From NCBI GenBank assembly GCA_016699675.1, contig CP064985.1, forward strand, positions 2,108,001 through 2,172,000: a stretch of 64,000 nucleotides of DNA, read 5' to 3'. A program made the translations under genes and the position numbers. The notes under the pieces were generated by a model, which did not search any database, had not been told where the DNA came from, and saw only the letters and a program-made list of their open reading frames with translations. Positions 51,152 to 60,698 of the stretch are shown one piece after another; position 1 is the first letter of the stretch; every line of letters starts with the position of its first letter. This DNA is from Austwickia sp. (GTDB lineage: Bacteria; Actinomycetota; Actinomycetes; Actinomycetales; Dermatophilaceae).

Positions 51152-51643
51152 CTACATGTGCCCGACGTTCTTGTGACAGGACAAGCACGAGATCTGCTGG
51201 CTGTGCTCTGGGCGCACGGCCCGGATGGTCGAGGTGATCTGCTCATGGCAGCCCAGGCACGCCTGCTCGGCGATCTCGAGGTTTCGCGGGGTGATCTGGA
51301 TGTTCTCCGGGTAGTTACCCGTGGTGAAGGCGAGCCCGTGGTTCCAGCCGTTGAGCGCCTTCGTGTAGTACTTGTTGACCAGGTTGTGCGGGGCGTGGCA
51401 GTCGTTGCAGACGGCGACCTTGCCGTGGCTGGACTTCATCCAGCCGTCGTACTGGTCCTTCATCACGTGGCAGTTGATGCACGCCTTGGGGTCGTTGCTG
51501 AGGTACGCCGCCCCGTTCGCGTAGCCGAACGTGAACGTGCCCACGCCCACCAGCGAGCCCACGACGAAGATCGCCGCGAGGTAGACCCAGCCCCAGGGGG
51601 TTCGCATCCACCGTCGTAGCGTTCGGAGCATCCGTTTCAGCAT
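51152..51643 (-). CDS. nrfH: NrfH tetrahaem quinol dehydrogenase
   Basis: A 163-residue NapC/NirT-type cytochrome with one membrane segment (about 20-42) and four haem motifs: C55-C58-H59 (CINCHVM, with the Met typical of the first haem), C79-C82-H83, C129-C132-H133 and C153-C156-H157. It takes electrons from menaquinol and passes them to NrfA. ATG 51643 chosen; the upstream in-frame stretch is Arg/Pro noise. Confidence 0.95.
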   Translation of the reverse strand: MLKRMLRTLRRWMRTPWGWVYLAAIFVVGSLVGVGTFTFGYANGAAYLSNDPKACINCHVMKDQYDGWMKSSHGKVAVCNDCHAPHNLVNKYYTKALNGWNHGLAFTTGNYPENIQITPRNLEIAEQACLGCHEQITSTIRAVRPEHSQQISCLSCHKNVGHM

Positions 51644-51886
51644 CGCCGCCCCACCTGCGCCCGTCGCGCTCGCCTGCAGCCGCCCCCGTCGGCGGGACAC
51701 CGCCGGGGGAGGGCAGCCCACCGGGACCACCCATCGTGGCCATCGTCCGCGCCGGCGGGGGTGCTCGACCATCCGTCGGCAGGTAGAAATCCGGTACACC
51801 CGTTATCACCCCCTCGGTACCTGCCGGTATGCCGTCGGGGTGGGGGTGGACAAGAATCCGGTCGACGCTCCGGATGGGGGCTGTGC
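51644..51886 (-). promoter_or_regulatory. Region upstream of nrfHA
   Basis: The 243 bp between nrfH and the response-regulator stop should contain the nrf promoter. It is less GC-rich around 51785-51830. A small hairpin ATCCGG/CCGGAT (51856-51875) may end the regulator transcript. TAC-rich heptamers exist but are too degenerate to call NarL sites. Confidence 0.35.
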
Positions 51887-52591
51887 TCAGGTCCGCGCGG
51901 GGAGCCCCAAGCCCTGACGGACGATGTACGCCGCCGCTTGGATGCGGTTGTCCATGTCGAGCTTGTGCAGGGCGTTGTGCACGTGGTTCTTCACGGTGCC
52001 TTCGGTGATCGACAGTCGGACGCCGATCTCCTTGTTGGTGAGGCCGTCCGCGACGAGCCGCATGATCTCCAGCTCGCGGTGGGACAGGCCGGGGTCGGCA
52101 GGGCTCGTTCCGGCAGGGGCATGCGGTGCCCGGCCACCGTCCCGGAGCTCCGCCAGCAGCCGCCCGACCAGCGCTGGGGACACCGGTGTCTCGTCCCGCA
52201 TCACCGATCGGAGCATCTCGTAGAGCTGCTCGGGCCGCAGGTCCTTGAGGAGATAGCCATGGACGCCCAGGCGAATGGCGGTCAGCAGCCGCTCGTCCTC
52301 GTCGCAGACGGTGAGCATGATGATCTTCGTCGCGGGCATCTGCTCGCGCAGGATGCGAGCCGCCTCCACCCCGTCCATGACGGGCATCTCCACGTCCATG
52401 ACGATGAGGTCCGGCCGCAGCGCGCGGGCCTGTTCGACGCCGTCCAGGCCGTTGCCGGCCTCGCCCACCACGTCGAAGTCCGGTTGTTGCGCGATGAGGC
52501 CGGCGATCGCACCACGGAAGAGCTGCTGGTCGTCGACGAGCAGGACGCGCACCGGTTCGCCGTCCTGGCGTGGTTTGGGGGTGCAGATCAT
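51887..52591 (-). CDS. NarL/FixJ-family response regulator
   Basis: A 234-residue regulator: receiver domain with D20-D21, phospho-acceptor D66 (LIVMDVEMP) and the conserved Thr/Lys, then a LuxR-type HTH (LSHRELEIMRLVADGLTNKEI, KNHVHNALHKL). Overlaps the kinase stop by 4 nt (ATGA). Its position directly upstream of nrfHA on the same strand suggests it controls nitrite respiration. Confidence 0.9.
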   Translation of the reverse strand: MICTPKPRQDGEPVRVLLVDDQQLFRGAIAGLIAQQPDFDVVGEAGNGLDGVEQARALRPDLIVMDVEMPVMDGVEAARILREQMPATKIIMLTVCDEDERLLTAIRLGVHGYLLKDLRPEQLYEMLRSVMRDETPVSPALVGRLLAELRDGGRAPHAPAGTSPADPGLSHRELEIMRLVADGLTNKEIGVRLSITEGTVKNHVHNALHKLDMDNRIQAAAYIVRQGLGLPART

Positions 52592-53562
52592 GCGCTCGCC
52601 GCCCCGGCGACGGCTGCGGTGCGGCAGCGCGGCACGACCATGCGCACCCGGGTGCCCGATCCAGGTCGGCTCTCGACCAACAGGCTTCCCCCCGCCAGGG
52701 CGGCGCGCTCGTGCATGGACCGCAAGCCGTACCCCGCCGGGTCCTCGACCACCCGCGAACAGGCGTCGAAGCCTCGGCCGTCATCCTCGATCTCCACGGC
52801 CACCTCGTCGCCCCGCTCGGCCACCCGGACGACGGCCCGGGTCGCCTCGGCATGCTTGCGCACGTTGGTCAGGGCCTCCTGCACCACCCGGATCACCTGG
52901 ACCTCGCTATGAGGCGACAGCGCGGGGTCCTGGGTCAGTTCGGTCTCGACGACGGCCGGGAGATCGGCCTGGCGGGCGTAGCAGCCGACGTATCGGTTCA
53001 GGCTTTCCAGGAGCCCCCGATCGGCGCGGGGGGTGGCGCGTAGACCAACGATCGCTTCTCGGACGTCCCGATAGGCCTCTTGACACAGCTCGGCTAGGGC
53101 ATCGATTTCGGTGCGCAGCGGCGGGTTCGAGGCCAGCTGGGGGCGATCGGACAGGGCTCGCAGCCGCAGGTGGGCGGCGCCGAGCACCTGCGCGAGGCTG
53201 TCGTGCATCTCCCGTGCGATCCGCTCGCGCTCCTGCACGGTGGCCACGTAGCGGGTCTGGTCGAGCAGCCGCCGCCGGTCCCGCCGCACCACCATGACCA
53301 TCGTCACACCGAACGTCGTGGCGGCGGCGGCCGTGAGGATGTCGATCAGCAGGGGGGCATGGCCCGGCCAGATCGCCTCGGCGATCCGTCGGCCGGCGAG
53401 GGCCATGAGGGCAATAAAGAGGACGGGCGCGACGATAGCCACCAGAGCAAGGCCACGGAAGCGGTCGCCCTCATGGACGAGCCACTCCGGCGCGAGCGGC
53501 ATATCCCCTTGTGTGGGAGAGCCTTCGCGGGGGCGAGTGCCGCCTTGGTGCCAGCCGGTCAC
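52588..53562 (-). CDS. Sensor histidine kinase, HisKA_3 type
   Basis: A 324-residue kinase with two closely spaced membrane segments (about 37-57 and 69-91), then HisKA_3 with phospho-acceptor H120 (REMHDSLAQ) and a HATPase domain (QEALTNVRKHA, DDGRGFD, GYGLRSMHERA). The loop between the membrane segments is only about 12 residues, so there is no NarX-like periplasmic nitrate domain; it likely senses through the membrane or a cytoplasmic signal. An internal ATG at 53502 (MPLAPEWL) is an alternative start. Confidence 0.9.
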   Translation of the reverse strand: MTGWHQGGTRPREGSPTQGDMPLAPEWLVHEGDRFRGLALVAIVAPVLFIALMALAGRRIAEAIWPGHAPLLIDILTAAAATTFGVTMVMVVRRDRRRLLDQTRYVATVQERERIAREMHDSLAQVLGAAHLRLRALSDRPQLASNPPLRTEIDALAELCQEAYRDVREAIVGLRATPRADRGLLESLNRYVGCYARQADLPAVVETELTQDPALSPHSEVQVIRVVQEALTNVRKHAEATRAVVRVAERGDEVAVEIEDDGRGFDACSRVVEDPAGYGLRSMHERAALAGGSLLVESRPGSGTRVRMVVPRCRTAAVAGAASA

Positions 53563-53767
53563 GCCGTGCCTCCTCGGATCGATCGAGCCTCGCGTCGATC
53601 GACTCCTGCATATTAGCTCTGCGAGGCGCTGCCTCGGGTACGCACCGGACCGATTTCTGTATCAGTCCTGTGCCCTGTCTGTATCTTCCGTGCCGCGGGG
53701 GGCTGCGGTCCGAACGGCGCGCCGCACCATCGCGGCACCGGCGGCCGCCGGTGGCAGGCTGTCGGTC

Positions 53768-54811
53768 GTGAGCACTCCGTCCCCGATTTCGGGACCGCCG
53801 CATCCCGCCGCCGACCCGATCGCCCTGGACCGGATCCTGCACGCCTACCGCGAGTCGCAGGTGCTGATCACGTCCGCGCGCCTGGGGTTGTTCGATGCGC
53901 TGGATCCGGACGGCCGGCCGGTTCCCCTGGCGGTGATCGCGGCGGCCGGGGGTGTGGCGCCCGAGCGCTGCTTCGTGCTCTGCGAGGGATTGGTCGGTCT
54001 CGGGCTTCTCGTCGAGGAGGGCGATGGGTACGTCGCCGGCCCGCTAGCCGCCGCCCACCTGGTCCCGGACGCGTCGTACCCACTGGGCCACTGGGTGGCC
54101 AGCGAACAGACCAAGTACGTCGGGTTCGCCGGGCTCGCGGAGGCGCTGCGCGCCGATCCTGCCGCCGACGACGAGGAACGACTCAACCGCCGCCGCAGGG
54201 GGCTGTCCGCCGCCCAACACCAGGGATTGGGGGAGGTGGCGCGGGCTCGGACCCCGGAGACGCTCCGGGCGCTCTGCGCGGTCCTGCCCGATGCGCCGTC
54301 GCGCGCCGGCCGACTGCTGGATGCCGGTGGCGGTCACGGCATGGACGCGATCGGGGTGCTGTCGGCGTGGCCGTCGTGGACGGCCGTGCTGGCCGACCGG
54401 ACCGACGCCACGCGGCTGGCTGCCGAGAACGCGGCCGGCCACGGCGTCGCTGCGCGGTTCGCCACCCGCACGGTCGACCTCGAGACCGACGACCTCGGCG
54501 AGGGATACGACGTGGCGTTCCTCTTCCTCGTGCTTGGCGGCAAGCCGGCGGAGGAGGCGCTCGCCGTCCTTCGGAACGTCTGGGCGGCGCTGCGACCCGG
54601 CGGCTGGGTGCTGATTCGGGGCAACTGGACCGACCGCCTGCGTGCGGCGACCTCGGCCCTGAAGCACATGTTGCGCCCGGGCGGTCGGGCCACGATGAGC
54701 CCCGAGCGCTTGCTGGAGTTAATCGGTCAGGCGGGTTTCGCCGAGGCGCATCTGGTGGCGGCGGACGGCGTGACGGAACGCACCGTGGTGGCGGCCCGAC
54801 GGCCGAAGTGA
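53768..54811 (+). CDS. SAM-dependent O-methyltransferase-like protein
   Basis: A 347-residue protein with an N-terminal dimerisation winged helix (about 20-100; ITSARLGLFDAL) and a Rossmann methyltransferase domain with the SAM motif LLDAGGGHGMDAIGVL, as in plant-type/actinomycin O-methyltransferases and the AcnT/DUF6 hydroxyneurosporene group. GTG 53768 is chosen; the reading upstream overlaps the kinase promoter. Substrate unknown. The 205 bp before it holds no clear motif. Confidence 0.8.
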   Translation: MSTPSPISGPPHPAADPIALDRILHAYRESQVLITSARLGLFDALDPDGRPVPLAVIAAAGGVAPERCFVLCEGLVGLGLLVEEGDGYVAGPLAAAHLVPDASYPLGHWVASEQTKYVGFAGLAEALRADPAADDEERLNRRRRGLSAAQHQGLGEVARARTPETLRALCAVLPDAPSRAGRLLDAGGGHGMDAIGVLSAWPSWTAVLADRTDATRLAAENAAGHGVAARFATRTVDLETDDLGEGYDVAFLFLVLGGKPAEEALAVLRNVWAALRPGGWVLIRGNWTDRLRAATSALKHMLRPGGRATMSPERLLELIGQAGFAEAHLVAADGVTERTVVAARRPK

Positions 54812-54922
54812 ACACGCGTGCAGGGGCTTTCGAGCGGCCTAATCCGCCCTCGAGCGCCTGAAAAACGCAATGAACGGGTGTAACTTCCTGGTCGGTGCGC
54901 GGCCGGGGCCGATCGGCGCGGC

Positions 54923-56935
54923 ATGGCCCCGTCAACTGCCTTCCGCATTCCCCGCCGCCTCGCCGCGGCGTGGACGTCGTCGCTGCGGTCCCGCCTCGTC
55001 ATCACGGTGCTGGCGATCATCGCCGGCATCCTCCTGGCCTCGCTGGCCGTGGTGTCCGTGCGCACCCGCACCATGGCGGCTGACGACGCCCGCCGCGTCG
55101 CCGAGCAGACGGCGGCGGCCGAAGCCTCTTCGATCGGCCGGGAGGTCGGGGCCCCGCTGGACACCGTCCGCGGCATGGCCGCCTCGCTCGCCGCGCTGCA
55201 GCAGGCCGGTTCGGTGTCTCGGGGCGCGGTCAGCGCGATGGTCCGCGGGGTGGCCGAGGCGCATCCCGAGCTCATCGGGATCTCAACCGGTTGGGAGCCC
55301 AACGCCTTCGACGGCAAGGACGCCACTTATGCCGGGAGCGCCGAGTCCGACGCGACTGGCCGGGTGATCCCGTACTGGTATTGGGACGCGGGCAAGCTCG
55401 CGGTCGCGCCCCTGGCGGACTACGAGAAGGAGGGCGTCGGCGACTGGTACCTCCTGCCCCGCAAGACCGGCAAGGACATGGTCGTCGACCCGTTCGTCTA
55501 CAAGGTGGGCAACGAGGAGATCCTCATGACCACTGCGGTGGCGCCCGTCAAGATCAACGGCAAGTTCGCCGGGGTGGCGACCGCCGACGTGCGGCTGTCC
55601 AGCCTCAGCCAGACCGTGGCCAAGATCAAGCCCTACGGCACCGGCTACGCCACCCTGGCGACCTCCTCCGGTGCGATCGTCGCCCACCCGGACGCCGGCA
55701 AGCTCGGCAAGTCGCTCGAAGGGGCTGCGCAGAAGGCCGCCGCGGAGGCCGCGAGCACCGGCAAGCCGGTCGTGGTCTCCGGTGACGACCCGTACCTGCA
55801 CGAGGCCGCGCTCACGGTCTACCAGCCCATCCGCCTGGCCGAGAGCTCGACGTGGGTGTTGGCCCTGAGCGTGCCCGACTCCAGCGCACAGGCCGCCGCC
55901 GGCCAGCTCCAGACGCTCGTGATTCTGCTGGCCCTCCTGGGCCTGATCGTCGCGGGCATCCTGGTCTGGCTGCTGGCGCGCTCCATGACCCGCCCGATCG
56001 TCGACCTGCGCGGCCGGATGGCCGAGATCGCCTCGGGCGACGGGGACCTCACCCAACGGGTCGATGAGTCCCGCTCGGACGAGGTCGGGCAGCTGGGTCG
56101 GGAGTTCAACCGCTTCACCGCGAAGATCGCGGACATGGTGGCGCAGATCCAGGGCCGGGCTGCCGAACTGCGCGACGCCGCGCAGCAACTCGGCGACGTC
56201 AGCGCGAAGCTTAACGACGGCGCGGCCGCCTCGTCGCGGCAGACCGACGAGGCGTCCGCGGGCGTCGCCGAGGTCTCCGACAGCATCCAGACCGTCGCGG
56301 CCGGCGCCGAGGAGTTCGGCACCTCCATTCAGGAGATCAGCCGCAGCGTCAGCCTCGCCGCCGGCGCGGGCGGCGAGGCGGTGGAGCGGGCCCGCGCGGC
56401 GGAGCGCACCATCGAACGACTCGGCGCCTCCTCGGTCCAGATCGGGGACGTCGTCAAGGCCATCACGGCGATCGCCGAGCAGACCAACCTGCTCGCCCTG
56501 AACGCGACCATCGAGGCGGCCCGGGCCGGTGAGGCGGGCAAGGGCTTCGCCGTCGTGGCCGGTGAGGTCAAGGACCTGGCCCAGGAGACGGGCTCGGCGA
56601 CCGAGAAGATCGGCAAGCTGGTCGCGACGATCCAGACCGACACCGCGGACGCCGTCTCGGCCATCGCCGAGATCACGGCCGTCATCGAGCAGGTCAACGA
56701 GGCCCAGACCGCGATCTCCTCGGCCGTCGAGGAGCAGAGCGCGACGGCCACCGAGATGAGCCGGGGGGCGGCCACGGCGGCCGAGCGCTCCAGCCAGATC
56801 TCCCAGGTGGTCCACGGGGTCGCCGCCGGCGCGCGCGGCACCTCCGAGAGCAGCGTCCAGACCCGTGAGGTGGCCAGCGAGATCGGCGACCTCGCCGCGT
56901 CGCTCTCAAGCCTGGCCGGTCAGTTCCGCGTCTAG
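54923..56935 (+). CDS. Methyl-accepting chemotaxis protein
   Basis: A 670-residue receptor: first membrane segment (about 25-48), a dCache-type outer domain (about 50-330; WYLLPRKTGKDMVVDPF, YGTGYATLATSSGAIVAHPD), second membrane segment (about 333-355), HAMP (about 356-410) and a signalling domain with the hairpin tip EQTNLLALNATIEAARAGE. The outer domain resembles small-molecule (amino or organic acid) sensors. No che genes lie in the window. Start ATG 54923. Confidence 0.94.
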   Translation: MAPSTAFRIPRRLAAAWTSSLRSRLVITVLAIIAGILLASLAVVSVRTRTMAADDARRVAEQTAAAEASSIGREVGAPLDTVRGMAASLAALQQAGSVSRGAVSAMVRGVAEAHPELIGISTGWEPNAFDGKDATYAGSAESDATGRVIPYWYWDAGKLAVAPLADYEKEGVGDWYLLPRKTGKDMVVDPFVYKVGNEEILMTTAVAPVKINGKFAGVATADVRLSSLSQTVAKIKPYGTGYATLATSSGAIVAHPDAGKLGKSLEGAAQKAAAEAASTGKPVVVSGDDPYLHEAALTVYQPIRLAESSTWVLALSVPDSSAQAAAGQLQTLVILLALLGLIVAGILVWLLARSMTRPIVDLRGRMAEIASGDGDLTQRVDESRSDEVGQLGREFNRFTAKIADMVAQIQGRAAELRDAAQQLGDVSAKLNDGAAASSRQTDEASAGVAEVSDSIQTVAAGAEEFGTSIQEISRSVSLAAGAGGEAVERARAAERTIERLGASSVQIGDVVKAITAIAEQTNLLALNATIEAARAGEAGKGFAVVAGEVKDLAQETGSATEKIGKLVATIQTDTADAVSAIAEITAVIEQVNEAQTAISSAVEEQSATATEMSRGAATAAERSSQISQVVHGVAAGARGTSESSVQTREVASEIGDLAASLSSLAGQFRV

Positions 56936-56953
56936 CCTGCCGAGCCTGCCGGT

Positions 56954-56990
56954 CCCAGCGCTCCGATCGGTGTCCTATCGGCGCGCTGGG
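56954..56990. terminator. Hairpin between convergent chemoreceptor and GNAT genes
   Basis: Arms CCCAGCGC (56954-56961) and GCGCTGGG (56983-56990) with an inner partial stem. The right arm lies inside the last codons of the GNAT gene. Confidence 0.5.
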
Positions 56991-57823
56991 ACGTCGGGGC
57001 TCCGATCGGAGTCCGCGGACGGGCGGCGCCACCGGTACGGCGTCGTCGTGCTCACCTTCCGGAACCCGGACCGCTCCAGGATCGGGCGCGAGTACTCGGT
57101 CGAGTCCGAGTGCAGATATCTCGCGCCGCGCGCCACGGCGGCCCGGGCCCGCTGCGCCGTCAGGGCGCGGTAGACGCCGCGGTGCCGCCAGGGCGCCCGG
57201 GTGCACCCACCCCAGAGCCCGGCGAACTCGGTGCCGGGGACGGGCTCCAGGCGCCCGGCGCTGACGATCTCGCCCGTGGAATCCTCCGCGATCCACAGCT
57301 CAAGGTCATCCCGCTCGGTGGCCAGCCGACGGAGCAGGTCCTCGGTCATTCCGGGCATCGGCTCGCCAAACACCTCCTCCTGCAGCGCCATCCGACGTAC
57401 GTCGTCCTCTGCGGTGATCCGGCGCAGCGCGACCCCTGGCGGCAGGGGCACGTCGACGGCCAGGGCGGCCGCCGCGCCGATCATCACCGACTCCGTCTCC
57501 TCGGCGACGAACCCCACGTCGGCCAGGGCCTGCGCCAGCCCGGGGGCGTGATCGTGGCCTCGGGTCTTCCATTCGACGTGCGTGACGTCGTCTTGGCCGG
57601 CGAAGTGGGCCGCGACCGCGCGCACCAGGGCCGCGATCGCCGGCCCGTCCAGCGGTGTGCCGTCGGGGGCGACCAGCGCCGCGTAGGTGATGAAGCCGCG
57701 CCCGCCGCCGTACCGGGCCGCGATCACCGGGCCGATCCGCACCCAGGAGTCGGCGCCGGGCACCTCCGCGACGTCACGCAGCTGGGCGTCGTAGGCGGCC
57801 AACAGGGCCGCATTGGTGGTCAC
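56975..57823 (-). CDS. GNAT-family N-acetyltransferase
   Basis: A 282-residue protein with two GNAT-like halves; the C-terminal half has the CoA-binding region GCTRAPWRHRGVYRALTAQR and YLHSDSTEYSRPILERSGF. The N-terminal half (to about 130) looks like a degenerate copy. Substrate unknown. GTG 57823 overlaps the upstream methyltransferase stop (GTGA), so the two are coupled. Confidence 0.82.
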   Translation of the reverse strand: MTTNAALLAAYDAQLRDVAEVPGADSWVRIGPVIAARYGGGRGFITYAALVAPDGTPLDGPAIAALVRAVAAHFAGQDDVTHVEWKTRGHDHAPGLAQALADVGFVAEETESVMIGAAAALAVDVPLPPGVALRRITAEDDVRRMALQEEVFGEPMPGMTEDLLRRLATERDDLELWIAEDSTGEIVSAGRLEPVPGTEFAGLWGGCTRAPWRHRGVYRALTAQRARAAVARGARYLHSDSTEYSRPILERSGFRKVSTTTPYRWRRPSADSDRSPDVPARR

Positions 57824-58569
57824 GCCGCCTGCTCCCGCTCGTACACGGAGACCGCGGGGCCCTCGCCGGTGTAAGGCGTACGTTCCCAGCCGCCCCACCG
57901 CTCCACCAGCCGCAGCCCCGCCAGGCGCCCCATGAGGTCGAGTTCGCTGGGCCAACACAGGCGTTGGCTGATGGGGCCAAGCCGGACGCCGTCCGCGGTG
58001 ATCCGCACGTGCTGTTCGTCGAGCCGCTGGGTGGCGGGGTCGTACCGGTTCACGTCGAGCACCAGGACGTCGGCGTCGACCCGCTCCGCGTCGACGTACT
58101 GGCGTCCGCGCAGCCAGGCGGACGGCACCGCCATCTCGACGACGAACCGGCCGCCGGGCTCGAGGTGCGCGGCGGCATTGCGGAAGCAGTCGACCTGCTC
58201 GTCCTGGGTGAGCAGGTTGCTCAGCGTGTTGAAGACGAGGTAGACGAGCCGGTACGTGCGGCCCGTCCGGAGCCGGCTCATGTCCCCGATCCGTACGTCG
58301 AGTGCGGTGCCACCCGGCTTCTCGCGCATCCGGGCGACCATGTGTCGGGAGAGGTCGATGCCGTCAACGGACACCCCCCGCGCGGCGAGGGGGAGGGCGC
58401 CCCGGCCGGTGCCGATCGCGAATTCGAGGGCGGCGCCGAATGTCCCGTCGCAGCGGCGGGCCGCGTCCGCGAGGAAGTCGACGGCCATGTCCTCGTCGCC
58501 GCGGGGTGCGTCGTCGTAGTGGGCCGTCACCGAGGGGCCGAAGCTGGTGGCCGGGTCGAATCCGCGCAT
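57820..58569 (-). CDS. Class I SAM-dependent methyltransferase
   Basis: A 249-residue protein with SAM motif LEFAIGTGRGALPLA, IDLSRHMVARM and LVYLVFNTLSNLLTQ. Overall shape resembles small-molecule methyltransferases (UbiE/TAM-like). It is followed, with a 4-nt overlap, by a GNAT gene. Substrate unknown. Start ATG 58569. Confidence 0.82.
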   Translation of the reverse strand: MRGFDPATSFGPSVTAHYDDAPRGDEDMAVDFLADAARRCDGTFGAALEFAIGTGRGALPLAARGVSVDGIDLSRHMVARMREKPGGTALDVRIGDMSRLRTGRTYRLVYLVFNTLSNLLTQDEQVDCFRNAAAHLEPGGRFVVEMAVPSAWLRGRQYVDAERVDADVLVLDVNRYDPATQRLDEQHVRITADGVRLGPISQRLCWPSELDLMGRLAGLRLVERWGGWERTPYTGEGPAVSVYEREQAA

Positions 58570-58631
58570 GGTCGCGAGTGTTTCCCGGCGGGGGTGTCGA
58601 CCTCAAGACAATTTCGCCGGGCTCGGCCAGG

Positions 58632-59111
58632 ATGGCGGGCATGGAGTCCCTCACGCACCGCGAGTCCATCGAGATCGACGCCTCGCCGGAGGTCGTGTAC
58701 GACCTGGTCACAGACGTGTCGCGCACCGGGCAGTGGAGTCCGGTGTGCAAGGAGAGCTGGTACAAGGACGACGGCGGCCCCCGCGTGGGAGCGGTCATCG
58801 TCGGCAAGAACGTCACTCCGCAGCGGGAGTGGCAGACCGAGTCCGACGTGGTGGCGGCGGACCGCCCCCGCGAGTTCGCGTGGGTCGTCGGCGGCAACGT
58901 CGCGCGCTGGGGCTACGACCTTGAGCCGCTCGACGACGGAAGGCGCACGTGGCTGACCGAGAGTTGGGCGGTGCTGCCCAGCGGGGTCGAGTTCTTCGCC
59001 CACAAGTACGGCGACGACGCCAACGCCCAACTTGAACAGCGCCGCGAGGCCGCGCTGAGCGGAATCCCGGCCACGCTGGCCGCGATTAAGCGGATCGCCG
59101 AGTCCGGCTGA
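58632..59111 (+). CDS. SRPBCC-family (polyketide cyclase/START-like) protein
   Basis: A 159-residue helix-grip protein with HRESIEIDASPEVVYDLVTD at the start, a hallmark of SRPBCC, then TGQWSPVCKESWY. These bind hydrophobic ligands; function unknown. ATG 58632 or 58641 are both possible. Divergent from the methyltransferase gene. Confidence 0.85.
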   Translation: MAGMESLTHRESIEIDASPEVVYDLVTDVSRTGQWSPVCKESWYKDDGGPRVGAVIVGKNVTPQREWQTESDVVAADRPREFAWVVGGNVARWGYDLEPLDDGRRTWLTESWAVLPSGVEFFAHKYGDDANAQLEQRREAALSGIPATLAAIKRIAESG

Positions 59112-59153
59112 CCCGGGCGACCTGAGCCGGCGGCCGAGCCGGCCGCGGCGGGG

Positions 59154-60572
59154 TCAGGGCGTACGACGTGCGGGGCGGCACACCCCGTCCGCCACGGCCG
59201 CGGCGTGTACGGCCTCCGCGACGGCCGGCGCCACCCGGTGGTCGAAGGCGATCGGCACGATGTAGCGGGGGTGCAGCTCGTCGCCGACCACGTCCGCGAT
59301 GGCGCGCGCGGCGGCGAGCTTCATGTTCTCGGTGATCCTCGTGGCGCCCGCGTCCAGCGCCCCGCGGAAGATGCCGGGGAAGGCGAGCACGTTGTTGATC
59401 TGGTTCGGGAAATCGCTACGGCCCGTGGCGATCACGGCGGCGATGTCTTGAATGAGTTCGGGCCGGATCTCTGGGTCGGGGTTGGCCATGGCGAACACCA
59501 GCGGGTCCTTCGTCATCGACTTGACGTCGTCGACGGTGAGCAGGTCCGGCCCGGACAGCCCGACGAACACGTCCGCCCCCCGGATCACGTCGGTGATCGT
59601 GCCGGCCAGCTTCTCGGGGTTGGTGTTCTCCGCGAACCACTGCTTGCTGGCGTTGAGGTCCTCGCGGCCGGTGTGCACGGCGCCCCGCCGGTCGACGCCG
59701 ATGATGTTGTCCACGCCCGCCGCCATGAGCATCTTGCTCACCGCGACGCCGGCGGCGCCGACGCCGGCCACCACGATCTTGAGGTTGCCGTGCTGCTTGC
59801 CGACGATCTTGAGAGCGTTCTCCAGGCCCGCGACGGTCACGATCGCCGTGCCGTGCTGGTCGTCGTGGAACACGGGGATGTCGAGCGCCTCCACCAGGCG
59901 CGCCTCGATGTCGAACGCCCCTGGGGCGGCGATGTCTTCGAGGTTGATCCCGCCGAAGGTGGGCGCGAGCGCGGTGACGATCGAGACGATCTCGTCGGGG
60001 TCCTTGGTGTCCAGGCAGATGGGGAAGGCGTCGACGCCGCCGAACCGCTTGAACAGCTGGGCCTTGCCCTCCATCACCGGCATCGCGGCGTGCGGCCCGA
60101 TGTCGCCGAGCCCGAGCACCGCCGTACCGTCCGACACCACCGCCACGGTGTTCTTGCGGATCGTGTATTCGTGCGAGAGCTCCCGGTCCGCCGCGATCGC
60201 CGAGCAGACCCGGGCCACGCCGGGGGAGTACGCCATCGCCAGGTCGTCCATGCCCCGGATCTCGACGGAGGAGTCGACCTGGATCTTGCCGGAGGTGTGC
60301 AGCGCGAACGTGCGGTCCTCCCACTCCAGGACCTCCGCGCCCTCGACACCCTCGACGGCCGCCAGGACTTCCTGCTGGTGAGCTTCGCTCTCGCAGTAGA
60401 CGATGACGTCCTCGGTCAGGTACGCCGTCTTGAGCTCGAAGCCCTCCAAGGCGTTGATGTTGCCGCCGGCCTCGCCGATGGCCACGGCGAGGTGGCCGAG
60501 GGTTCCCGGTCGGTCCGCGAGGCGGACGCGGATGCGGATGGAGTAGGCGGGGGAGGGCGACTTCGCTGACAT
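59154..60572 (-). CDS. NAD-dependent malic enzyme with N-terminal ACT domain
   Basis: A 472-residue enzyme converting malate to pyruvate and CO2. ACT domain at about 10-90 (IRVRLADRPGTLGHLAVAIGEAGG), then the malic domain with YSPGVARVC, the Lys region ending IRKNTVAVVSDG, metal site EDIAAPGAFDIE and HDDQHGTAI, and a Rossmann motif VAGVGAAGVA. The ACT domain suggests amino-acid or other small-ligand regulation. It may supply NAD(P)H and pyruvate to the acetyl-CoA pool used elsewhere here. Confidence 0.94.
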   Translation of the reverse strand: MSAKSPSPAYSIRIRVRLADRPGTLGHLAVAIGEAGGNINALEGFELKTAYLTEDVIVYCESEAHQQEVLAAVEGVEGAEVLEWEDRTFALHTSGKIQVDSSVEIRGMDDLAMAYSPGVARVCSAIAADRELSHEYTIRKNTVAVVSDGTAVLGLGDIGPHAAMPVMEGKAQLFKRFGGVDAFPICLDTKDPDEIVSIVTALAPTFGGINLEDIAAPGAFDIEARLVEALDIPVFHDDQHGTAIVTVAGLENALKIVGKQHGNLKIVVAGVGAAGVAVSKMLMAAGVDNIIGVDRRGAVHTGREDLNASKQWFAENTNPEKLAGTITDVIRGADVFVGLSGPDLLTVDDVKSMTKDPLVFAMANPDPEIRPELIQDIAAVIATGRSDFPNQINNVLAFPGIFRGALDAGATRITENMKLAAARAIADVVGDELHPRYIVPIAFDHRVAPAVAEAVHAAAVADGVCRPARRTP

Positions 60573-60698
60573 GACAGCGAAAATATCCCAGGCGGTCAGG
60601 CTCGTGAGCAGCGGGTCGATGCGCTGTGGCCGGCTCCTGCCGAGTGGCCCGGCCGGTGCCGGGCGCCGGGCAGCGTGGCGCGATCAGGGAGGTGCTGG

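Noticed and set aside
51644..51886. NarL heptamer sites upstream of nrfH
   Set aside because: TAC-containing matches are too degenerate and not arranged as clear pairs.
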